DNA of 64,000 bases from Lonicera japonica (taxonomy: Eukaryota > Streptophyta > Magnoliopsida > Dipsacales > Caprifoliaceae). The translations under genes and the position numbers were made by a program. This document shows, piece after piece, positions 1 through 12,993 of this stretch (positions are counted from its first letter, which is position 1; the number at the start of each line of letters is the position of its first letter). Below the pieces are notes generated by a model. It saw only the letters and a program-made list of their open reading frames with translations, did no database searches and was not told the origin of the DNA. The stretch is from positions 26,405,736-26,469,735 of the forward strand of contig CM038469.1 in NCBI GenBank assembly GCA_021464415.1, given 5' to 3'.

Positions 1-3000
1 GAGCACTGCTTATGCATAGAGAGACAATAAATAAATCTCTTTATATATAGAAAAAAGGTATGGAAATTATAACTTCAAATAAATTCTTTAACACTTTAAA
101 ATCTATCACAAATATAAATAAAATGTCTTCAAATATATATATAAAGTCACAAAATATCATATTAGAGTGTAAAATGACTCATTTAGAGTACTGTATAATC
201 ATATACCCCAAAATAAATCTTACAACCATAATTATTTGTAGAAAACAAGTTGGGTATTTTGACCCATCCTTAAAAAAATTAAGTAATTATTGGACCCGAA
301 TAATAGATGCAATAAAAAATGTAAAACTTGTCAAAATTATTCAAATAACTTTCTCTCTTATACCATATTAGAGTTCGGAGCATCCAATTCAAAATCAATT
401 AGCAATGAGTAGAGTATCCCCTTATTCTTATATATTGTTTTAGGAGTATCCATTTTTCTAATGTGAAATTTATACTCAATAGTATCCTTTAAAATTTCCA
501 TCTCCAAGCACGACAAAACTTTGTTTAAGAGTCACTCCACACTCTAGCATGTTTACCATTTTACTACCAAAAAGCATCTTACTTAAAAGTGAATCTTATT
601 CAGGAAGTAGATGATTATTATTATTATTATTATTTGAAAGCTAGATTCTTATTATTTGATCATAATTTTATTAGATTTACCAGTCAAATAAGAAGATCGA
701 TGACCCTAATTTTGGCTACAGGAGCCTGAACAAATCCCAACAGGTTAAAATCATCTTTCATATCTATCTCCATCGATCCTTTTTCTATCAACCGTCCGAG
801 GTGTCATAGATAACATCGTCACCACTGGACTCACTCACATATACTTAATTATTTTGTCTATAAGGCTGAATGCTCTCTTTCATTCTTTGATTTTGATTTT
901 GAGTTTTTCAATATTATTTTTGTCACCAAATTAAATTTTTTTAGTTTTGTTATTAAATTTTCCTCCTTTTCGATATTTAGGGTTTTTTTTTTTTGGTCTA
1001 CAAAAAATTATCTCATTCATATATATGATTGGGAAGTGAGGAGTTCTCCAATGACTTGTTTATAGATAACTTATTGGTTTTTGTGTCCAAGTTATTTTAA
1101 ATATTATGTAAATATCTAACAGCTGGCATTATTTTTGTACATATACACCCTCCACATGAAGTCTTTCTAATTGTTCATTGACTATCTTCGGATATAAACA
1201 TACAAGTTCATATATGTAATTAATAAAAAGATAAGAGTAAAAAGAGTGGGGGTTCTATTTTTTTCTTGTCGTTCTCATTGTCTATGAGACTCCATACATG
1301 AGAAATCGTAGACAACGTGAAAATAATTATTTTACCATGTTATATTAGCAATGAGATAGACTACTCATTGGAGTAGTTTTTTTTTCTTTATTTGACTAGT
1401 TATCATCTTTATGAACTTTCATAGAGAAGCCTTTTGGAGAAGGCTTATCAATTAAGATTTTTAATTAGGAACCAAAAGATCTTGAGTTTAATTCCTGGCA
1501 AGTTGGCAGCCACTACTCTTCCTCCTCCGAAAATCAAAAACCAAATGTATTTGTGACTGCTTATACTAAAAATAAAAAATATCTCACATTAATTAATTAA
1601 TTAAGGCCACTTAATTACACTAGAAGTGTAGCTAAGTTAGAAAAAAGGGTAGTCTATTTTCTACCCGATCACCACTATTCAATCTTGGGAAGTCCAGCCC
1701 ATGTTCCTCTCCTAAGGTCGAACGCCAGTTGTATTCATGAAACACATGTATAAAAAAAATAAATTGAAGGATCCTTTATTGTTCACCATTTTATGAATTA
1801 TTCTATTTAATATTACATGATTTATTGTATAGTAGTAATGTTGACTGACATAGAAAATGAGATAAGAGGGGAAGGAGCGGGGATTTGATACACACTGATG
1901 TATCTAAAAAATACGAGCAAAATAAAAAATTTACACCGATATACTCTAACTTGCATAGTATCACTAGGCATTTGGAAAATTGGAAATGGAATATATAGTA
2001 GAATATCCCATATAAAAAATCTAAAATAAACCACAATATATATATATATATATTACATAATTAATGTAACAAAATGGGCACTCATATATATTGAAATATA
2101 AATTAGTTAATCTTTTTATATACAAATGAATTAGTTAAGTAACTCTTGAAGATTGATTAATTCATATTGCATGACAAAAATTCTCATCACAACTTCCGCC
2201 CCTCTCCATTCCAAGACAAAAACACCACAACAATAACTCTTAGTTCATAAAAAACACCTTCATCGCCATTATCCTTAGATTTCTCCTCCACCTCTATCCA
2301 CAAACACTAAAAAAAAATACACAAAAATATAGCATAAACAAATAGTCACATATTATAAAACTTTGTAGATGATGAATATTGTTGGTGGTAGCATCAAGGA
2401 GAAGAAGAACCCTTTGTTCAGTCCCCTTCGATCACAGCTGGCGGTGGTGGTGGCAACTCCAGCGAAGGAAGGGAGGATCACCACCACCAAGTCTAGTAGT
2501 GGTGGCTGTTGTAGAGGGTTTAACGACTGCCTTACAATGGGTTCCACTGTTAAACAAAATAACAAATTAACTCTCATCAATCTCCAGCAGCAGGTAGCAC
2601 CCTATGCTTAATTCATTGTACCACTTTCTTATTTCCGCAATGCTACACTAATTGGCTTTATCAATCGGTGTTGTATATTGGATATATTTATTGGTTGTAT
2701 AATAATATTTAATGTACAATTCATCAATGTATCTAATATTGATAATGGGCGGTAAAAATATAGATGGAAGACAAGATGTTTTCTTACTTGTGCAATAAAT
2801 GATGAGTATTAACTCGTTTAAAATTACAATTCTAAAAAATTCTCATTCAAAATTTTTAAGACATTTAAATTACACAATTCTTGAAGTGGGTGGATTGTCA
2901 CAGTGCTAAAGGACTCCACCCAAATTGACGCACTCCATATATGTTCAAGTCCCGTAGGGTCATTTTTTCGTATTTAGATAATTTACTTAATTTTCATGTC

Positions 3001-3337
3001 TCTTTTTTTAAAAAATTTAAATTAATTATTTTGTGGAAAATTGAAATAAATGTAACTAAATAATTATTTCATACTCAAGATAATCTTTCACGCCCACCTT
3101 ATTCCGGAAGTTTTAAATTAATTAATTTCTAGTCAATTAAAATACGGATCCTGCAATTTTGATTATTGAAAAAAAAAATTGTTAATTTTAACAATCTATT
3201 GAATAAATAATGAAATGGTCCTTCGGTTATCCCATTTGATTATCATGATGGATCGAGATGCTCTAGCTTTGACTATTTGACCAGAGACTACGTGCTTCAA
3301 AAATATATGTAACTAAAATAATGTTTCTATCATACCA
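1..3337. other. AT-rich intergenic DNA without a supported gene
   Basis: No reading frame here has a recognisable domain or splice structure. An ATG-initiated 80-codon frame lies at 2369-2611 (+) within Ser/Thr/Val-rich simple codons and overlaps other open frames, so I do not call it. Around 2888-2960 a tRNA-like box B (GTTCAAGTCC) suggests a decayed SINE, but box A is not clear. The rest is AT-rich spacer upstream of the kinase gene. Confidence 0.6.
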
Positions 3338-3764
3338 AACTAAACAACAAATTATTCATGATATGTGAACCTTTGGCAACGAAATATTTGTGACAAAATA
3401 TATTTGTCATATAATGTAATTATATAATGAAAAAATTTTGTGTTTTGTCGACTAATTTATATATTCCTTTAGTGACGAAACATTGAAACCTAGAATTTGT
3501 CACAAAAGTTGTAATAGCCGAGAGATTGGTGACAAAAGAGTTTTGTCATTAAAGGGTTTTTCTTTAACGTACGTGGCCCAATACTTTAGTTATATAGGGA
3601 TCTTTAGTGACGAAAATCACTTTTTGCCACCAGAGACTTTTAGTGATTCAATTTTACTGATGTTGTGACAAAATTTGATCACTAATACAATTGTGGCGAA
3701 AAACGTAATTTTAGCGACAAATAATTTTCCACATTGAAATTTGAAAAGTTATTTTGTTGTATTG
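3338..3764. mobile_element. Degenerate CACTA-like MITE, copy 1 (kinase promoter)
   Basis: The ends, ACTAAACAACAAAT on the left and ATTTTGTTGTATTG on the right, are eroded versions of the terminal inverted repeats of the element at 6246-6574. The interiors also match: both contain AGAATTTGTCACAAAAGTT and several short subterminal motifs of the type TAGTGACGAAA / TTTGTCACTAA in both orientations, typical of CACTA (En/Spm) subterminal regions. There is no coding capacity, so it is non-autonomous. It ends about 330 bp upstream of the kinase ATG and so lies in the likely promoter region. Confidence 0.55.
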
Positions 3765-4095
3765 CGTGAAAGAAACTAACTTGGTGTCGGTCAAATTAAA
3801 TGAACTGGCAACTTTCTTTAAAAGCTAGTCCCAATGATGACAATCTTTTTATTCAAAGTAAGAGATCACCGTTCTTTTCCCGACTGTTCCAAATTAGGAG
3901 TTGGATTTTTTTTGGGGACAATTGAAGTACCAAATATCACCGTATTGAACAAGTTTAATTTTATTGTTACCCTTGATCATGTTGTTGTACATCCTGTTGC
4001 ATTCTTAATTTGAGAGGAAAAGAGTACCCAATTTTTTTTCCCATGTGTTGTTAATGTCTAATTATGAGTTTTAATTATATGTTTTGGGATTGTAA

Positions 4096-6875
4096 ATGAA
4101 GGTAGGAGAGCTAGAGAAGGAAGTGGAGAAGCAAAAGGAAATTAAGGGAATGTACAGATTGAAGCTGGAAAGAACACAAGATTACCTCAGGAATTGTCTT
4201 CAAGTTGCACAAGACAATGGTTTCTTGGATATTATTATTAACAAGAAAGATAGCAATATTAATGTTAATGGTAATAATGAAACTAATAATAATCAGCAAG
4301 AATTTCTTATCAGTCCTCCTCCTCAACAATCACCTCCCCTTCATCACCACTCTGATCTTTCAGCCCTTGTAGATCTTGCCAACATCAATGGCTGGTATAT
4401 CCACCCCCATGAGGTACCCCTACACATTTCATACATGTTGATACATACCTTATTTTACGGACATATATATGTCCTTGTTATTTTTTATTATAATTTTAAG
4501 GTGACACTATTACCAAAGCAATTATAGTAATTGACAAAGTAATGTAAAACATTAGAAGTATATGGTACAACTTCTCAAATATATAGTACTATACTCTAGC
4601 AACGAGAAAAATGCTCTGTCAATATGGGTACCCTAATTCTAAGGTGAACTGAAATTAGAGCGAATGGGCGAAAGAAAAAATTGTTCATCCAAACTTACAT
4701 GTCAAAATTTGGATGAACTTACATGTCAAAATTTGAGTCGAATCAACCTCAACCTGATCCAAAAAATTAATTGAAATTCGAAACATTCATTCGGGTCATA
4801 ATAAGAATGGAAATTACTTCTTCTATCTCAAATTAATATTCTTACTTTAATATACCAAGTACCAACTTTTTACAAAAAAAATCTTTTGTGCGTAATTGAA
4901 ATTGAACTTCACAGTAGGCTCCGGCTCCAAAAGAAAAATCCCTATAACTAATACATTACAGAAATTGATCCAACTAACTTAGTCCAAGCTTCTGTGGAAT
5001 CCTTGTTCCGGCTTGCTTTTGTGTTTCCAATTAATTAATTTATGGCATTGTACAACATATGACTTTTCCATTATGAAACTCTTATTTGAACAGGTTGAAC
5101 TTCATGAAAAAGTAGCTCAAGGAACCACAGCAGACATCCACAGAGCAACATGGCGCGGGCTTGATGTCGCAATCAAATGCATATACCCCGATTACTTCAA
5201 TTCAAACGAAAATGGCACTACCTTCTTTGCCCAAGAGGTCGAGACCCTATCAAGGCAGCGCCACCGGTTTGTGCTTGGCCTAATGGGGGCTTGCCTGGAC
5301 CCACCAGACCACGGTTGGATCATGACCGAGTTCTTGTACACCACTGTCAAGGACTGGCTCCACGGGCTTGGTAGCCGCAAAAGAGAGAGGGTGGTCCCCC
5401 TCCCGTTATTGAGAAAGAGGGTGGATGTTGCATTGGAGATTGCTCAAGGCGTTCAATATCTTCATGAGCAAAAGCCTATGGTGCTTCATAGGGATTTGAA
5501 GCTAAGTAATGTGTTTATGGATGATGCTATGCATGTTAGGGTTGCTGATTTTGGGCATGCTAGGTTTTTGACTGATGGTGAAAAGGCTCTTACTGGTGAA
5601 ACTGGTAGGAGTAGCATTTTTTGCCTATTCATCTTTTTTATAACGATAGAGTAATGCTAAACGTATATACTCTATTTGTGTATAAACAATATTTTATGCA
5701 AATTGACATGGCACTGGTCAGATAAAAGAAAACATAAATAAACTTAAATGTAGTGTCACATTAGATTAAAAAAATATATATATTGTACAAAATTGCCATT
5801 CTTAATCCTTCTATGTACAAAACTAACATGGCATACGTACACCAATCAAATTTATTTTTGGGGACGTGTTTTCTTAATGCTTTATTCATCTTTCCTTTTA
5901 TCGGATTAGAGCCATGTCAGTTTATTTTAAAAAAATTATATAAAAACATAGTAGGCTTAGCTTTGTTCCTAATTAGATTTACAAATTGCTCGAGATATTT
6001 TTGAAATATGCATGTACCACAGGATTTCAGTTATTTGTTTAACAACATAAGTAATTTGATTTATTCTTCAATTCTTCAGGAACATATGTTTACATGGCAC
6101 CAGAGGTGATCAGGTGTGAACCCTATGATGAAAAATGTGATGTTTATAGCTTCGGGATCATACTTAACGAGCTGATCACAGGCGAGTATCCATACATCGA
6201 GACTGATTATGGTCCTTCAAAGGTGAAAAATTACTCGATCTCCATCACTACAACAAATTGTTCAATTAGTGACGAAACATGAGAGATAAAAATACCATTT
6301 CCTCACAAAATGCTTCTTTAGAGATGAAAGTTTGTATTTCATTACATTAGTGAGGAAATTTAGAATTTGTCACAAAAGTTACGACAACCAAAAAATTGGT
6401 GATGAAACTCAAAGTTTTATTCACTAGTGTCTATACATTATGGCGCAAAATTTAGTGATGCATAGACTTTGTGACCTAAACCTTTTGTGATGAAAAATCA
6501 TTTTTTTTGTCAACACTATTAACATAATTTAGTGATAAAAAACTTTCGCCACTGAAGAGTTATTTGTTGTAGTGCTCCTTGAAAGGAATTAACTATACAG
6601 TTAGCATATATAAGTTAAGGACTTAAATACAAAAAAAATGTTAATTTTATTTTCTCAACTATATATGTATACTCTGTGGTTGATTAATTGATTTATAACA
6701 GATAGCCTTGGAAGTTGGGTTGGGTAACATAAGGCCAGCACTTCCGAAGCATGAAGAACAACTTGAAGAGCTCATTGAACTCATACAACTCTCTTGGGAT
6801 GAAGATGCTTCTCTTAGACCCTCTTTTGCAACAATTACCACTACTCTAAAGATGATCCAAAAAAAGATTCAATGA
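4096..6875 (+). CDS. Raf-like (TKL) Ser/Thr protein kinase, four exons
   Basis: Exons inferred from GT-AG sites and continuous protein: 4096-4413, 5094-5604, 6080-6222 and 6702-6875, giving 381 residues. Residues 1-45 are charged and heptad-like (probable coiled coil), about 50-95 are Asn/Gln/Pro/His-rich, and the kinase domain fills about 107-375. Visible motifs are VAIK with Lys134, HRDLKLSN with Asp240, DFG at 258-260 and the activation-segment end [10 protein letters not shown] with Glu285. The phosphate-binding loop reads [10 protein letters not shown], lacking the usual GxGxxG glycines. The sequence resembles a plant TKL family often labelled shkB- or Raf-like; the substrate is unknown. 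The start is the first ATG of the coiled-coil exon; an upstream non-coding or coding exon cannot be excluded, because the ATG is followed at once by an AG/GT context. Introns are 680, 475 and 479 bp; the last contains a MITE. Confidence 0.88.
6246..6574. mobile_element. CACTA-like MITE in kinase intron 3
   Basis: A 329-bp element with near-perfect terminal inverted repeats, CACTACAACAAAT at the left and ATTTGTTGTAGTG at the right, starting CACTA as in the En/Spm superfamily. The interior carries repeated TTTGTCAC / TAGTGACGAAA-type motifs in both orientations and no open frame. A 3-bp target duplication is expected but is not clean here (cat against ctc), so it is probably old. It lies between the exon ending at 6222 and the exon starting at 6702. 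The donor and acceptor of that intron are intact. Confidence 0.75.
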
Positions 6876-9637
6876 TTATGAATAATCATGTGTTTCACAC
6901 CCAAGAAGCGTTCTCCGGGGGGGTGTTCGTTTCAATTTTGAATCTAGGATTACGTCGTAAGGATTAATCACAAAAGATGTTCGTATGAATGATCTAATTG
7001 TTAGTGTAATGTCGCCAAAATGAAGTAAGTAAAAGGTTATAAACTTTAAGCTAGTTACTTATGACATTAAATAAGATAACACAAAGATATAGGTTATATT
7101 AAACCATGTTATCTTCATTGCATACATTACTTTCTCTTTCTTCATAGAAATTTTTTTCTCAATCCCATCACAATCGTTTGTGTGTGCACGTCCATGCGTG
7201 CATGTGTGTGTGTGTGAGAGAGAGAGAGAGCGCGCAAAACCTTGCAGATAAAATGTTTTACTACCTCCATGCAAAGTGAAGAGTCAATTATTTTTTAAGA
7301 TGTTCCGAATTAAAAATACATTTTTTAAGTCATACGCGTAATAACTATTTATGTCTTGTTTTTAATCAATGATGTTGAAATTAGAACTTCCATAGAAAAA
7401 ATATATTAAACCCTTTATTGAACTTTTAATTATAAAAGAAGATAAAAAAATAATGTATAATTCTCTTCCCTATAATCAACGCAAATTAAGTACTATCCCG
7501 CCAACATTTATCTAATATAAATACTTGGGCGATGAAATTTATGATGCATTACAAGTTTTGGACTTGAATTTATAACTCAATGACAAGTGCACCCCTTTCA
7601 TAAGCTAGAGTTTTTCTGAATTAAAATAGATGAACCAAGTTTCACGTCGTAATTTAAAATGCAGTATTCTATACCGAACTAGTATTTTCATAGCAAAAAC
7701 AAATTTTCAAATAAGACTCGAGTACAACGAATATTGAAACTCAAATCCAATCAATTAAAGGAATTGAAAAAACAAAAATATAATCTAGTTGATGTATATC
7801 TGGAGTGGTTCTTTAGTGGGATTTGTAAACCAACAACATCAGTAACAATAGACAGAAAGGGATGCATGCATGTATATTGAATAGTAATTGCCATATATAT
7901 AAGCATATTTGACAGAGATTTTGCCTTCAAATAAGCAAACCATGATCACATGTTTTGCTCTTTTAGTGTCCTTGTGTTGATAGGTCAAAGGACATTACTC
8001 ATATATATATAACTCCCCTATCACCTTCAATTCATTCCAAGTACCACACTACACCACACCACACCATCACTCTGACATAAAGTAGCCAATTTTTTGTTCT
8101 TTAAAATAAAAAAATTGGGCAGAAAGCTTAGTAATCTGGTCTCCCTATTCTTTCTTTAATGAATTTGGTCTTAAACAAAGGGATCTGATTGTATTCTTCT
8201 TGTACTGATCTAAAGCTGAAAAAGAATTAAAATATATGTGTAGGGTCAGGGTGGTTCCACCACAAAAGCTAGGTTGAAATGTATCTTTTATATATATATT
8301 TGCTTCATATATGTTAGGGTGGTGTGTTTGCCGTAGTAAAGTGATAAGTAATTTTTGATGGATATGATATACCTCTTGAAGCGAGTATTTTCTTGTGACA
8401 AATTTAAAATTACGAGATAGATTTAAGTAATATAACAATTAAGAGTCTTATTACTTTTACAAATGCAAGAATTTGAACGTACTACACTAATTACACTCAA
8501 TTGAACGGCTTTGGTAACTAAAAAAATGTCGAATTTTTTTTTTACTATTATTAGAAATAAATAATATGGACCACCTAATTAAATGGAGTTCGAAATTCCA
8601 TATGAGGAAGCCCATGTGACCCTGGCCATGTTGTTTAATGTACGGATAAATACTAAGAGTGGACGCCCAAGTGTGAAGCCGAAGTAGTTCTTCCGTCTCC
8701 CACGTGGTGCAAATAAATATGTGCACATCACTTCTCTCAATTACTCCCTTTGGTTCAATTTCATTAAATAAAATTTACCTCAATAATTGAAACAATAATC
8801 TTTTTAAAGAAATTTAGTAAAAAGTTATATTTATAATGTGTGAATTTTGTTATTAAATTTTATTAAAAAATTTAAATAAAAAATATGTGTAATAAAAATT
8901 TGATATATTTATTTATTTTTTACTGTTAAAATGTTAAATAATTATTTCATTTACTTGTAAATTGAATATAAAATTTTATAAATATAATTTATTTACATAA
9001 AAATCATTTATACTAAATTTTATAAATAAAAAAAATCATATATTTAACTTTCGAATTATATTCTATTAAGTAAAAAAGACGCTATTATTAACACACATCA
9101 AAATACTCTCTAACGTTCTAATATTGACTCGGCCAATAAGAATCGAATATGTGAACATTGGCTTGGCCTTTAAAGACTGATTATACGTACGCATATTCTG
9201 TTTTTAAGGATCGAGTCAATATAATTTATTTTTTTTACTTAATTATAACTCAATTCCTAAATATTAAATATATATATATATTCAATTCTTAAAATACAAA
9301 TAAATAAAATAAAATATTAAAAAATATTTTAATACGTTACAATAACGCCCCAAATAAAATTAGAATGAGAATGATAGAAAGGAGCAAATTAAAGTGATGA
9401 CTCCTACTCTCCTGCGCCTCTTTCATCACGCCAACACCAGCTAGGCTCGTTTTGCACGACGGGGGCCCCACAAGTGACACGTGAAGCACACACGCTGTGG
9501 CAGCTTTGACACGTCAGAGCAATATCATATCCCCCACCTTTGTCGTTTGCTTTATGCATTTGCTTGCGTCATGTTGTTGCCACGTAGACTCTAACGTCCA
9601 GTTCTGTCGGCCACTATATCCCATTGTTGGGAAACAT
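6876..9637. other. Intergenic DNA between kinase gene and SINE
   Basis: No gene is visible. A compound microsatellite, (GT)n followed by (GA)n, lies at 7203-7229. From 8750 to 9350 the sequence is extremely AT-rich. Around 9380-9600 it becomes less AT-rich with several ACGT cores (CACGTG at 9479-9484), as in plant promoters, but no convincing gene follows downstream. Confidence 0.55.
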
Positions 9638-9650
9638 TCCATTTCTCCCT

Positions 9651-9802
9651 TTTTTTTTCTTTTTTTTCTTTTTTTTTTTTTTTTAAATTAAGGGAGGTCT
9701 AACTATAAATAAAGGAAAATCCCCCACCCAACCCCATGAGTCAAACCCTTAACCTTAAGATAAGGGTGGAAGTTGCCTACCACTGGGCTAACCCCTCTTC
9801 TC
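9651..9802 (-). mobile_element. tRNA-derived SINE, copy 1
   Basis: Read on the minus strand it begins GGGGTTAGCCCAGTGG, containing a pol III box A (TTAGCCCAGTGGTAGGC), then box B (GGGTTTGACTC), a short unrelated body, and a poly(A) tail seen as the T-rich run at 9651-9683. A 13-bp direct repeat TCCATTTCTCCCT flanks it at 9638-9650 and 9803-9815, the expected LINE-type target duplication. It shares the whole head region and body with the copy at 12785-12959, which defines a SINE family. It does not code for protein. Confidence 0.85.
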
Positions 9803-9815
9803 TCCATTTCTCCCT

Positions 9816-12636
9816 CTTCATATATCTTTATACAAGTTGTTAGACTGGAATTGTATCCGTGATAGTTTGATAGGTTGGTTGATTAATTTTTTAATAAATA
9901 GTAATAAAAGTATAGCGGTAAAGATTAATTTTTTAGTAAATAGTGATATAAGTATAATGGCGAAGATTAATATTTTACTCCGTAGTAAATAATGATATAA
10001 GTATAGTAACAAAAGTTACTTGGTAATACATGTTAAGTTTGTTAACAGTAGTTGTGAAAAATGTATTTAAGATATAGCTTGATCTTATTTGTATATTACA
10101 TTACGAATTCTTAATAAAATTTTGTTAACTATAAAAATATTTTTTTAAAAAAAATACATTATTAACAATTTTTACATGTGTTTTTATGTTTAAAGTTTTC
10201 CATGTGTTCAACTCTTTATTTAAGCATTACTTTTATCATAATTTTTAAAATGTGAAAAATAATTTCATAATTTCAAAAGTATTACAAAAACCCTCATTTA
10301 GCTTTATACATACTACAAATGTGCCACATCCATTAAACATAAAGTGATTGAAATAAAGTTGTGTTAATGTGCGTGATAAGAGTGTATGATAAGATAATTT
10401 TATCTTATTCCATGTTTGTTGTTCATTAAGATTGAATATTCGAACAGATTGTTTATCCCACTAACGCCTCTTATCCTACTAAAAGAGGGATTAACGAATC
10501 TCATCTAAGAGGTGAGATTATTTTATCCTTTTTGAATTGGATAAGATAGTCTTATATGACTCTTTAATCCGATGCATCAAAAATAACTTAAAGAATATGT
10601 CATCGTATTACAAAGTTGTTTGCGGAATTAAACCTTGTCCGTGAGTCCAAAACACACATGGATGGTGGTGTTAGTATGTGATGGTACTATTAAGAACATT
10701 AGGTACCCTATTTGATGGACCCATGTCAAAGGAAATTTTTTTATTTTTTATTTTTTTCTTTTTTTCTTGCGGGGTGTTTCAGTCGCTGTTGAGCATGTTT
10801 GTTTGTTTGGGACACGTGAAGAGCACCTGATCCATCATAACTCATCCTATTGGTCTATTGGCCTTGGGCCCACCTAACCAACATTTCTTTTCTTTAAATT
10901 TAATTTAAAGTGAGACAATTCAAACAGTTGATGATTGGGTCCCACTTCATATGATTTTTTGGGTTACCTACTCAAGGGGGGAAGGGGCCATGCTTGCTAA
11001 TAGAACATGTTATTAGCACCGCAATAATTTTTGTTGGACATAATTGGAGGAATACAATGATATGATATTTTTGAATTAATCATTAAAAAAGTTTGTACAT
11101 TTGTCTATTTATGATAAATCTAGTTCTCTGATATTTTATTGACTATATATATTATTATTTATGAGATATCTTTTGAAAATTGTTTGATACTCAGATGAAA
11201 TGAATATTTCTCGGCAATGAATTTGTACTTTGGAAATTTGATAAAAAATTAACTTCTTGTTTAATTTTTGTAGTTTGTACTTGCTTCGTTTTCAAAGCAA
11301 TTATTCATTTTCGAAAGTCTTATATTTTCAGTTTTTACATTAGATTTATTTCAATCTCATTAGTTGTGGTTCAACCTTTTTAGATTTTTGTAACTTTGGA
11401 TCTTTAGCTTCTTTTCCTTTCAATTCCAAAGTTTCCGTCTTTCTTTACACCACCTCATTACATTTTCTTCTTTTTAAGTAGTTGAAAGTCTTAATTCGAA
11501 AGTCCAAAACTTGTTTGCATATTAGATTTATTTCAAGCTCTTTAATTGTGGTTCAATCTTTTCAAATTCTAGTAACTTGGATCTTTAGCTTCTCATTTTC
11601 CTTTTCCTTTCAATTCCAAAGTTTCCATCTTTCTTTACACCTTCTCATTACATTTTCTTCTTTTTAAGTAGTTGAAAGATTTAACTGGAAAGTCATATAC
11701 TTACTTGAATATTAGATTTATTTCAGTCTTTTCAAATTCTAGTAATTTGGATCTTTAGCTTCTTTTCCTTTTCCTTTCAATTTCAAAGTTTTCATTTTTC
11801 TTTACGCTTTCTCATATTTTCTTCTTTTAATAGTTGAAAGCTTTTAATTAGGAGTTGTTAAAATACATATATATATATATATATTTCACCAAAAGCTCGA
11901 CTTTAAGTGAAAGTTCTGTCAATTGAGGTGTCAAACGGTCATTGGTTCCACCATTCCCATTGGGCTAGTTAATATTCTGGAGCCAGATCTCCTCCATTCT
12001 GGCGTATTGGTCTTGTTTTGTGTTTCAGACTTTCAGTTGCTGTTGTCCAAATACTTTTACATATGTAAATTATTTTTTAAGATCCGTTTGATAATAATAT
12101 GTAAAAAAAAATAAAAAAATTTAATTTTTGTAAAAAATTGAAAAATAAGTTAATACATATGATAAGATATCTTCTTACATTGTGACTTTTTTTATAAAAA
12201 AAAAATTTCACAAAAAATTATGAAAGATAGAGGACATATACTTATAAAATGCATGAAATGAAAAACTATCTTATCACATGTCCCCACTTATTTTTTTAAC
12301 TTCTTACCAAATCAAGTTTGTTTATTTTTCTTTTCCATATTGCTATCAAAGGGAACCTTATATTTCTATAATTACTCTTAAACCAATATAACCTATAATC
12401 TTAAACAATATGTCATTACCATTTGAGCAAAATAACATTTGATCTTTTTTATTTTGATCTATATATAATGTTAAAAATTATTAGATATTATATTGCACAA
12501 GCGTAAATTGTGCTCTAAAATTGGTATATACAACCCGCCCTAAAGCGGAATGTCCTCTTTTTAGAGAAAACAAAAAAGGCACTATTTATTTTGAGGGCCA
12601 GCCGAATTATTATTAAATTTCATGTAATTTGTAATA
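9816..12636. other. Intergenic DNA left of the copia element
   Basis: There are no supported genes. The only structure seen is a loose inverted repeat around 10380-10560 (TAAGATAATTTTATCTTA and a later complementary stretch) and the tandem repeat listed separately at 11320-11850. The sequence is AT-rich with poly(T) runs at about 10736-10765. Confidence 0.55.
11320..11850. repeat. Three-copy tandem repeat, about 180-190 bp per unit
   Basis: The phrase TAGATTTATTTCA recurs at 11341, 11523 and 11713, giving spacings of 182 and 190 bp. Each unit also contains GGATCTTTAGCTTCT, CCTTTCAATTCCAAAG and TTCTTTTTAAGTAGTTGAAAG in the same order. The third copy is the most diverged. Nothing coding is seen; short open frames within it are CT-rich and differ between copies. 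Confidence 0.85.
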
Positions 12637-12641
12637 CATGA

Positions 12642-12791
12642 TGTTGAGATTTGTATATTCTATTTGTAGCATGTTTATATTTAGGATATATTTAGAGAAT
12701 CCTTATTAGAAGGAAACTCCTTAATATACTAGGTCTCTCTCTTATATATATATTTTGTACCTTTCTACTCAATGATATAACATTTTTTTTT

Positions 12792-12823
<32 letters not shown>

Positions 12824-12993
12824 TAAGGGAGGTCTAAGTCTCTCCCTTAATCCTACAAATAAAGAAAAACCCTCCCCTCCCACCCCATGAGTCGAACCCT
12901 TGACCTCAAGGCAAGGGTGGAGGTTGCCTACCACTGGGCCAACCCCTCTCCTCAAGAATTACTCAATGATATAACATTCCTCACACTCTCACA
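12642..12993 (+). repeat. 5' LTR of copia element, interrupted by a SINE
   Basis: 352 bp in total. Removing the 175-bp SINE and one 19-bp target copy leaves 158 bp, against 160 bp for the 3' LTR, which exactly fits the one 2-bp indel seen (CTTATATA against CTTGTATATA). The only substitution seen is G/A in TATTTGTAGC against TATTTATAGC. The LTR starts TG and ends CA. Confidence 0.95.
12785..12959 (-). mobile_element. tRNA-derived SINE, copy 2, nested in the LTR
   Basis: On the minus strand it starts close to GGGGTTGGCCCAGTGG, with box A TGGCCCAGTGGTAGGC (about 12925-12942) and box B GGGTTCGACTC (about 12889-12901). It ends in poly(A), seen as the T run at 12785-12818. The 19-bp target duplication TACTCAATGATATAACATT lies at 12766-12784 and 12960-12978. 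The undisturbed target is present in the 3' LTR, so the insertion happened after the copia element integrated. Confidence 0.95.

Noticed and set aside
1430..1545. tRNA-like phrase GAGTTTAATTCCTGG
   Set aside because: Only a weak box B; no box A or cloverleaf can be drawn.
2353..2611. Overlapping small frames on both strands
   Set aside because: Three frames are open at once over a GGT/GGC-rich patch; no homology or promoter signal supports any of them.
10380..10560. Possible TIR element around TAAGATAATTTTATCTTA
   Set aside because: The inverted matches are short and AT-rich, with no definable ends or target duplication.
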